Assembly (NCBI GenBank): GCA_002005505.1
Contig: MVGU01000786.1
Coordinates: 40,001-82,500, forward strand
DNA: 42,500 bases
Direction of reading: 5' to 3'
DNA from: Botryococcus braunii
Lineage: Eukaryota; Chlorophyta; Trebouxiophyceae
This document shows, in pieces, positions 22,550 through 42,500 of the stretch. Made by a program: the position numbers and the translations under genes. The notes under the pieces are model-generated. The model was given only the letters and a program-made list of their open reading frames with translations. It did not search any database and had not been told where the DNA came from. The first letter of the stretch is position 1, and every line of letters begins with the position of its first letter.

Positions 22550-23876
22550 AAGGGGGGGGGAGAGGAGTCGTTCCAAGTTCTTTACATTTAGACGGGTCAG
22601 AGGGTGGGCAGAGCAAACAAACCTGGGCGGTCTAAACGAGATGGGGGAAGTTGGAGAGGAGGGAGGCAAGTCATTGCTGCCTATAATCCAGCATGTATGA
22701 CGATTTGGTTGTTTCAAGTCCTGACTGTTACCAAACTTTGGATGACATCGTAAGCAATCATGACACTTGTAGATAAAAGCCAACTTGCGAGCCAGAGAGA
22801 TGCAGTGGGGACTCGGGTGGTATGCGTGTAAGAAATTGGCCAGATAAAGGGTCGGTTGGCAAAATGTTTTTGTTGGCAAGTGCTCGCGCTGCCGCTAAGA
22901 AGAAAGATATCTGCATTTTTTTTCTTCTTCTCTATGTTCAGACGTTTGCACCCTACTATCCTTAGAGCTCCATGATATTCTATTAAGAATCGCATTGAGG
23001 CCTAGAGTTTGGAGAGATTCCGAAACCAAAGGCAACCAACAACTCTTGAAAACCAGGTCGAGGCCAAGAATTTGGATCTCGAAACGGAAGATGCAGTCAC
23101 CACCTCGGGTAAACCGGGTCTGAGGCCAAGAGCTTGGAAATCAGAACCACCATGCAATATCATAAAGCAAGCATGAGCTTCCCGGTGACGGCGCTCGGTG
23201 GGGGTTTGGATGCATGCAGTTGAACATCCCGCCCCCGGAAGGCGTGTGGAGGGCGCTGCTCAACTACAAGGCACGGGTGGCAAAGGGAGACCCCCGGAAG
23301 TTTCTTTCTGCCGCCTTGGAGGGCGTGGACCCCGGGCCCTACTCCGCCCTGCTGGAGGAGCTGGAGGGAGCCATCACGGAGGCCGAGACGGAGCACGGCT
23401 CTCTGGAGCTTAGCAACAAGAAAGGCTGGGATGCTTTCGCAAAGAAAATTGATGTGAGGAGCCCTCCGCGCCTTTCCCTCCCTCCCCTTTGTCCCTGCCA
23501 GGCCTGAAGAGGGATGGGGGCTTGAGTACTACACTTGAAAGAAAGGAGAGAGCAGCTCGCCTGGGAAGTAAGAGGATCGCTGGCGTAAAACGCATCCGGT
23601 GAACAAAATTCAGATGTGTACGTGCGTGGCAAAGATGTAAGATGCAGGATTTATGGTGTGCGGTTAGGATAGGCTTCACTCTTTATTCTAAAGACGTAAA
23701 AGTGTGCGTTCGCCGGCACGGCATTTACGGGGGATTAAATTAATGAATTGAGACCACTACCACACATGTCGGACAGAGTGCATACCACCCCCCTCACACT
23801 CACTTCTTTTGGTTGTTGAGCTAGTCGTTGTCGTTTTGGGAGGGCTCGGAGCCCATGACGTTGTCCACGAGCGGGT

Positions 23877-23910
<34 letters not shown>

Positions 23911-25173
23911 CTTCCCTACTCTGAAGTCGAGACCTCGTTCTGTATGGCCTAACTCATTTTTTGGTCGAAGCCTATGAATTATTGTGGCGGTTTGGAACAC
24001 TAAATATTGTGCATTTCAAGTGTGTTGCCGCCCCTGTGCAAACCTTCCTTGAGATGTGTGGGTGATGAGAGTGTGCCGTGGTTCACATGCAGCCATTAGG
24101 CTCTGGCGTGAGATGCATGGCCTACATCACCAAGCCTTGGGACATACCTAGTCGGCTGCAGGAGGGGACATGTTCATCAAGGTGGACAAGTGCATTGAGT
24201 CCTCTCGGGCAGCTAGTGTTGCAGGTTGTTGAAGTAGTTCCTGCGTCCCACAGGCAATAAGTCGTGTTACTGGTTTCTGCCGTATTTGCTGTGGTCGTCA
24301 GATTTTGAGTGTGGTGATACAGGGGATCCAAAAGAAGTACGGCCTGGACGATTACCAAAAGCTGAAAGCAAATGCCACCTTGCAAATGGTGCGGGCACTT
24401 CCGAGCATCACTTCCAAGTATTCCAAGTATCTTTGTGTCTGTGTACTGGGAACTCAAGCGAGGTCACATTTCAGTCCCATAATTTGGCACAATCGAGAGC
24501 ATCCCGACCCGAAAGGAAAGAAATTTGTGCCAAAAAGCCACACAATTTCGACCTCGCTGGCCTTCCCATCTGTACTGGCCCTGTCTGCTGACCTCGAGAG
24601 AGCTGAGGCAGAGTAACAAGGCGGGACGAGTTGGGGACGACGGTTGTGATGTTGCATGCTTCAACTGGCCAGTTTGGACACGTGGACTGTCACATGTCCA
24701 AATTGGCCATTTGAACCATGCAACACACAACTGGACTGTCACACTGGCACGGAGGCGATTGCTGTTGAAGCATGGGAGTGAGATTTGCCCGGAACAAGAG
24801 GCTAGGGCCTGGATGGACCCTGCCTAAACTATCAGTCTTTTGAGACTGTCAGTCTCTTGAGATTATCTGAGTTCAAAAGCGTGTGAACCTGAAGCCTGGC
24901 TATCTGTCTCACACTGTTTGAGTCTCTAAAATAGTTATTTCACTGTGCACAGATTGGACACACAGCAAAACAAAATGTTTGAATCTGAGTCTAAAAAACG
25001 GTTAAGCCCGATGAATGCCAACGCCACTCAGGGCCAATTTGGGGATTGTGCAGTACGAGAACATGCTGGATGAGGTCAGGCAGCACGCTTTGGAGGAGAT
25101 GGAGAACGCAAAGCGACGAGATGGTCTGGATGATGTGGAAATAGATTTCTCCAAACTAAAACCCAAGTGGTGA
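19204..25173 (+). CDS. MGP1: Mitochondrial ATP synthase 24 kDa subunit (FAd/MGP1 family), six exons
   Basis: Exons: 19204-19315, 21066-21136, 21780-21857, 23220-23453, 24323-24426, 25032-25173. All introns are GT-AG and all phases agree, giving 246 residues, close to the roughly 240 of the Arabidopsis protein. The first 37 residues (MALRRPVSRLHKL...) are Arg/Ser-rich without acids, like a mitochondrial presequence. Matching features include VPLDGDAKKVQKFANDV, NKKGWDAFAKKIDGIQKKYG and LDEVRQHALEEMENAKRR near the C-terminus. The subunit belongs to the plant mitochondrial F1Fo complex in the inner membrane and is needed for its assembly or stability. The least certain piece is exon 1, whose donor (G|GTTATC) is weak; GTAAGG at 19243 is an alternative. 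Family identity rests on remembered sequence. Confidence 0.78.
20770..21000. repeat. About 34-bp minisatellite in intron 1 of the ATP synthase subunit gene
   Basis: About seven degenerate units of the type CAGCCTTACAGTCCAAGTG + TTTAGTCCATTGCT lie in tandem, 65 bases before exon 2. The apparent open frame through them is a product of the repeat. Confidence 0.85.
21350..21461. repeat. (GT)n microsatellite with GC-type interruptions and poly-G end
   Basis: About 100 bases of GT dinucleotides lie in intron 2 of the ATP synthase subunit gene. Confidence 0.95.
22083..22560. repeat. Compound (CT)n / (GT)n / (GA)n microsatellite
   Basis: A block of about 480 bases in intron 3 alternates GT runs and GA runs several times. 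The alternating purine and purine-pyrimidine composition could adopt non-B DNA. Confidence 0.93.
22994..23155. repeat. Short minisatellite, about 60-70 bp unit
   Basis: Three degenerate copies of a unit starting GAGGCCAAGARYTTGGA lie in intron 3, ending about 65 bases before exon 4. Confidence 0.6.
23640..23692 (-). repeat. Interspersed repeat family, copy 4 (head only)
   Basis: On the - strand it carries the core GAGTGAAGCCTATCCTAACC and the following ATAAATCCTGCATC, but no GA tract. It lies in intron 4 of the ATP synthase subunit gene. Confidence 0.7.
23879..23910. repeat. Poly(T) run of about 30
   Basis: A homopolymer lies in intron 4. On the - strand it would be poly(A), so it could mark the tail of an old retroposon, but no body is recognisable beside it. 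Confidence 0.8.
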
Positions 25174-25230
25174 TGCATCGTGATGCAGACCAGGGAGAGC
25201 ACTTGTTCGTTGCAAGCCAACCACGTACCC

Positions 25231-25283
25231 GCATGCTGGATTATCGGTGTGTGGTTAGGATAGGCTTCACTCTTGATATTAAA
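25231..25283 (-). repeat. Interspersed repeat family, copy 5 (head only)
   Basis: The - strand has GAGTGAAGCCTATCCTAACC followed by diverged sequence and no GA tract. It lies about 60 bases downstream of the ATP synthase subunit stop codon, so it may sit in the 3' untranslated region. Confidence 0.65.
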
Positions 25284-26559
25284 CCAGCCAGCACGTGTTT
25301 GGGGCTGAGAGAGGCAAACCGCGATTTCAACACAATGTACACTTCCACTTTTTCTTGCAGGTGACGTGTCTTGATGTTGGTCTGAAGGGCCTGCGGGAAC
25401 AAAATGTGACGGGTGTTTGAAGCCTATGCAGTTGAACAGACGAACTACATTGAAAGTCACCGAAATCTGTTAGATATCTGTTAGCGCACTGAGGCTTGGG
25501 CCTCCTGCAGTCACGATGTAGGACTTGCAGCCTCAGGAGGTATGACGACGAGGCGACTTGGAAACTTGCAACACAGCTGTCAAACAGCCTTGAGCCAAGC
25601 CTTTTCAAAGTCTGGAGTTTGAATATCTTGGAGTCGTCTGTAAGAAGCCGTGCGGCCTTACGCGTAAGATTAAATGGAAAGACCAAGAGCGCCGTTCCGT
25701 GAATTTTGACTGGCAGGTGAGTGTGCAGGACTTGCCTTGGTCACCAGGGGGCGTAGTACACCATGTGGGGCACGTGAGACCCTTCAGTGGTAAGAACTAG
25801 TGTCCTCGTTGGGCCGGAGTAGTAATATCCATGGTGGGTTTGCCGAGTTCATGACATGCTGTGGTGTTGGTGGTGTGAACCCTACATGAAAAGCGTCGTA
25901 TATCTTATCCGGAAACCATGTGTCTAGCTAGTGGGAGAGAGGTTGATGGTGTGCATGTACTACTCCGGCGATGTTGTCTTAAACAAACAATGACACTGGT
26001 GATATACACACTCAAGCCAATAGGGGGGTCCGGTGGTTGTAGGCCTCCCTTGTGCCTCGTAATAACCACTGCGCTCAGACGTGGCCCTGCATAGCTCATG
26101 AATCATGCCTTTGGGCTCGGTAGATGTAATTTCTCGCCCTCGTCCTCCTCCTCCTCCTCCTCCTCCTCTTCCTCCACCGCCCAGAGGGGTCACTCGAGGG
26201 TGGAATGCTCCTGCTGCTATCCGAGAGGGGCTCCCAAGGCGGCCTCAGACTTTACAAAGCGCTGCCGCCAAATCCCTCCCCCTCCCACAACAAGCCGCGC
26301 TAATTCGTGCCACCGGTCAAACTTACATCAGTCTTCCTCTGAACATCCTCGTTCTGCCAGCACAGGGATGGCACTGCGTCTTCCTTTTCTTAAGGCGGCC
26401 ACTCCACTGTGTGGCGCACATACGCAAGCAGCAGCTGGACACACTATTTACACTCTTTATGCCCTTATCGGAATGTTTTGGTAATGGTGGTAGGTAACTC
26501 GACGGGGAGATAGGCCACCTTCACCTTCCCCTGCCTTCGATGGAGAAACTATGTGGCTG

Positions 26560-26775
26560 CCTCTCGTCTTCTCGGCTGCGAAACGCCACCTTAACCTACC
26601 GCTGCCTCCCATCTTCTCGGCTGTACAGGGCCACCTTCACCTACCATCTACTCGGCTGTACAAGGCCGCCTTTACCTACCCCTGCCTTCCGTCTTCTCAG
26701 CTGTACAGGGCCACCTCCAGCTACCCCTGCCTCTCGTCTTTGGCCGTACAAGGCCACCTTCCCCCTCCCCTGCTC
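26560..26775. repeat. About 45-55-bp minisatellite
   Basis: Four to five degenerate units contain CTGCCTYYCGTCTTCTCGG followed by CTGTACARGGCCACCTTCACC. The open + frames here follow from the repeat. Confidence 0.8.
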
Positions 26776-27077
26776 GACCAGATACTGCCTGGTCCCCACA
26801 AGGTGTTGCTACCGCAGAAGAACCGCTGAATTGAGAAGTCTCCAGATCCTGGTCACCTCGAGGTGTTTAAAGAGTGGCATGAGCGCTGAATTGCGAAGCA
26901 CCCAGACAAATCCTGGTCCCGTCATGGTGCTTCAAGGAGCCGAAGAAGCGCTACGGACCCTGAAGTAGCCAGAAAAAGCCTGGTCCCATCATTGGGGAGG
27001 GAGCACGGCCTCTGGTCTCAGGGGAGGAGGGAGGGGCGGCAGGGATGCGATCTCTCGGTACACTGGAGGCAGCGATC

Positions 27078-27355
27078 CCTTCTCATCAAACCTGCATCCC
27101 ATCCCCTCCTATAAGCCACACCACGCAGTCGGATGCGGTGTCCCAGTGACTGGGAGGCAGGGGATCCCTCGTCATCAAACCTGCACGCCATCTCTTCTTC
27201 CCGTAAGCCACATGCTCACAGAACGAAGTTCCCTTTTCATCAAGCCTGCATCCCATCCCTTCCCATAAACCACACGGTCGGATGCAGTGTCACAGTGAGT
27301 GGGAGACAGAGATCCCGGCTCGTCAAACCTGCGTCCCACCCCTTCCCATAAGCAA
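27078..27355. repeat. Tandem repeat of about 75-110-bp unit
   Basis: Degenerate units share TCATCAAACCTGCATCCCAT and CACAGTGASTGGGAGRCAG. About four copies are recognisable between 27078 and 27355. Confidence 0.75.
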
Positions 27356-28025
27356 GGTAACAGCCTCGAAAGTCACGCCCGCCCCTGCTTCTTAAGCTTT
27401 GCAGGGCCGTTGACGAGGTGACGCGGCTTTCTAACACAACCTTTCCTTCTTAAAATTTTGACTCCTCTTCGCAAAACTCAGAGCTGTTGATAAGGTGTCG
27501 CCGCCTTGGCAGAAGAACGCAGGCCCCTTGATGAGGTGGCAGCTTTTTGTTGGCAAAAATGCTAAACCCCGTTGATGTCGGGGTTTTGCAAAACGGCACT
27601 TCGGCGATTGCAAAACCCGGCGGTGATGAGGTGGCGGCATCCTTGGCAAAAATGTGGGGGGCAGTTGATAGAGGGTGCCGAAATTTTTGGATGAAGTGTA
27701 GCAAAAAAGTGTCGCAAGGACATGCAGGCACAGCAAAAGGGGGGATGGGGGGGGGGGAGGGTCAAAAGTGTGGCAAACGTCGTGCAACAGAAAAGCAAGC
27801 ACGTGCTGGCACATGCAAGGCACAAGGGGGGGGGGGGGTCGGGAAGGGGAGACAGAGCGGCAAACCTCGTGCAACACATCTCTTCAATTTTTGTTCTAAA
27901 AAGACCGTCCGCCTGACCGCGGATACCACATTCTTCCGCCCGGAGACAGACAAGGACATGCAGGCACGTGACAAGGGGGGGGGGGGGTGTTTTGCCGAAT
28001 ATTCAAGAGCCTTAGTGCTTCATAT

Positions 28026-31477
<3,452 letters not shown>

Positions 31478-32417
31478 CCCCAACTCGTCTACATTTCACG
31501 TCGTGCGGCTCACCGAAGCACTACATACATCATTTCCTAATCGAAACGGATACTGGATACTCGATGCATTCACGTTAGAGGTATAAAGACCACGATTACA
31601 CACGGATCACGTCCGATGAACTCGGGATCAAGATACTCACAAAGACAATCGTGCCTTGTTAGACTTCAAAACACAACATCTGGATCAGCTGTAAATTGAG
31701 AAGAAGTGCTATAGGCAGTTTTTAAATTCTCGGGAAAGGTTTGGATAGAGTATTTGTTCTTTCGTGGCAGTACATATGTACCGCACAGATAGCAGCTGCC
31801 ACACTGACACATTTAACATCACTTGAGGGTTTACCCAGAAATAAGGTAGACAGAATTGAGGAAGAGATTACTTGTATTGTTATGGAAATCAGACATAAAC
31901 CTTTCAGAAAGGTTACGTGAACTGCTGTAGTTGCCTGACGGCCATCAGAGTCTATATCCCTGCAATTCCTTGGCAACCTCAGTTATGCTAACAGTAACCT
32001 GATAATTTTCCATGTACTGAAGCCAGTGTAGGGCTTTGCACCTGCTGCGGAAACGATCATTGGAAACTCCAGAGCAGCCATAGCCCACACTCTAAACACT
32101 CACAAAGTTCCACCTCGGCAGGTCATGGATAGACACACCATTCAACTGAGCCACCCTTTGCAGCAGCTTAGCTGTGTGAGAATTCCCGAGCAGTTCAGAT
32201 CAGCAGCTTTTTGAGGGTCAAAGAGCTTTCTGAGTGGCCAAGGGGCAGAGAGCAGCTTAAGTGGAACCTTGTCACAGCAGAGGGGGAGTGGCTGCCAATT
32301 CCGATGCTGTAGCATGGTTACATGGGATGCTACAGATGTCTTATGCAGCTGATCCATTGAAATCCCGGCCGAAGGGACGTGTGCAAGGTCTCAAGTTCCA
32401 GAAGTTTCTTCGTCTCA
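31478..32417. promoter_or_regulatory. Shared upstream region of uL15m (-) and COG2 (+)
   Basis: The two start codons face away from each other across 940 bases with no coding sequence and, unusually for this window, no microsatellite. Both promoters and 5' untranslated regions must lie here unless a non-coding first exon is hidden. No TATA box or known motif stands out. Confidence 0.5.
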
Positions 32418-42229
<9,812 letters not shown>

Positions 42230-42231
42230 GT

Positions 42232-42360
42232 AACCCCCCCCCTTTACACCCCACACCCCTTTACACCCCTTTACACCCCACACCCCTTTACACCCCACAC
42301 CCCTCTACACCCCTTTACACCCCTTTACACCCCACACCCCTTTACACCCCACACCCCTTC
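42232..42360. repeat. TTTACACCCC minisatellite after COG2 exon 11
   Basis: Units TTTACACCCC and CACACCCC alternate about twelve times, starting within five bases of the exon 11 donor. Confidence 0.9.
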
Positions 42361-42500
42361 CCATCTTCCATATTTCCTCATCCGCATTTTGTCACAGTGT
42401 GATCGGCCTTGAGCCGTAGTGGTGTGTGGCAATGAAGGGCCCGGTCTCCTGTGTTGACCTTGAGCACCTTGTAAATATCCTTTATTGTGACTTATCCTAT

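Larger units (their letters stand above)
25174..28025. other. Spacer between convergent genes: 3' flanks, minisatellites, no gene
   Basis: About 2.85 kb separates the ends of the ATP synthase subunit gene and uL15m. Apart from repeat copy 5 and two minisatellites (separate entries), it holds a (CTC)n run at 26143-26170 and several poly-G tracts at 27745-27990. Frames such as the Ser- and Pro-rich ones near 26.1-26.5 kb follow the triplet repeat and show no domain. Polyadenylation sites cannot be assigned. Confidence 0.55.

Noticed and set aside
26098..26497. Ser-rich and Pro-rich frames as a possible gene between the convergent genes
   Set aside because: They follow a (CTC)n repeat, show no domain and have no supporting splice structure.
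32379..32417. Upstream GTG-initiated extension of COG2
   Set aside because: Nuclear genes start at ATG almost always; the first ATG in this frame is 32418.

Overview
This window is nuclear DNA from a eukaryote, most likely a streptophyte green alga or another repeat-rich green plant. Three intron-containing host genes match plant-type proteins: the 24 kDa (FAd/MGP1) subunit of mitochondrial ATP synthase, mitochondrial ribosomal protein uL15m, and COG2 of the conserved oligomeric Golgi complex. The introns are GT-AG, mostly 0.25-1.75 kb, and full of microsatellites and minisatellites. There is no prokaryotic organisation. The species cannot be fixed from the sequence.

Positions 168-18482 hold a nest of mobile elements. 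The outermost is a decayed Ty3/gypsy chromovirus on the + strand (called E1 here), with LTRs at 168-650 and 17970-18482. Its gag is interrupted by a large inverted repeat and by a complete, apparently intact chromovirus on the - strand (E2, 1702-8021, target duplication GCTAG, LTRs differing at one position). Before the E1 protease motif sits a 1.55 kb insertion (8393-9946, duplication CTAGG). It carries, side by side on its - strand, an intron-containing and a precisely spliced copy of the same four exons. E1 protease and reverse transcriptase are further broken by two copies of a short interspersed repeat with a long (GA)n tract; one has a perfect 11-bp target duplication. A gag-only non-autonomous LTR element (E3, 12065-14405, duplication CCTAT) also interrupts the reverse transcriptase. 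A segment with 141-bp identical direct repeats replaces RNase H. Integrase and chromodomain remain at 15575-17011.

From 18.5 kb the host genes begin. The ATP synthase 24 kDa subunit gene (+, 19204-25173, six exons, 246 codons) is followed by 2.9 kb of minisatellite-rich spacer. Then comes uL15m (-, 28026-31477, four exons, 325 codons), head-to-head with COG2 (+, from 32418; eleven exons, about 535 codons, running off the window). The uL15m-COG2 gap of about 940 bp must hold both promoters. Two of the three genes serve mitochondria (ATP synthesis, organelle translation); COG2 serves Golgi trafficking.

Two patterns stand out beyond ordinary annotation: the adjacent unspliced and spliced exon copies at 8484-9474, and the repeated occurrence in COG2 and uL15m of intronic minisatellites whose units are copies of the neighbouring splice junction plus exon edge. 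Gene models rest on reading-frame continuity, splice-site dinucleotides and remembered family sequence; no database search was possible.
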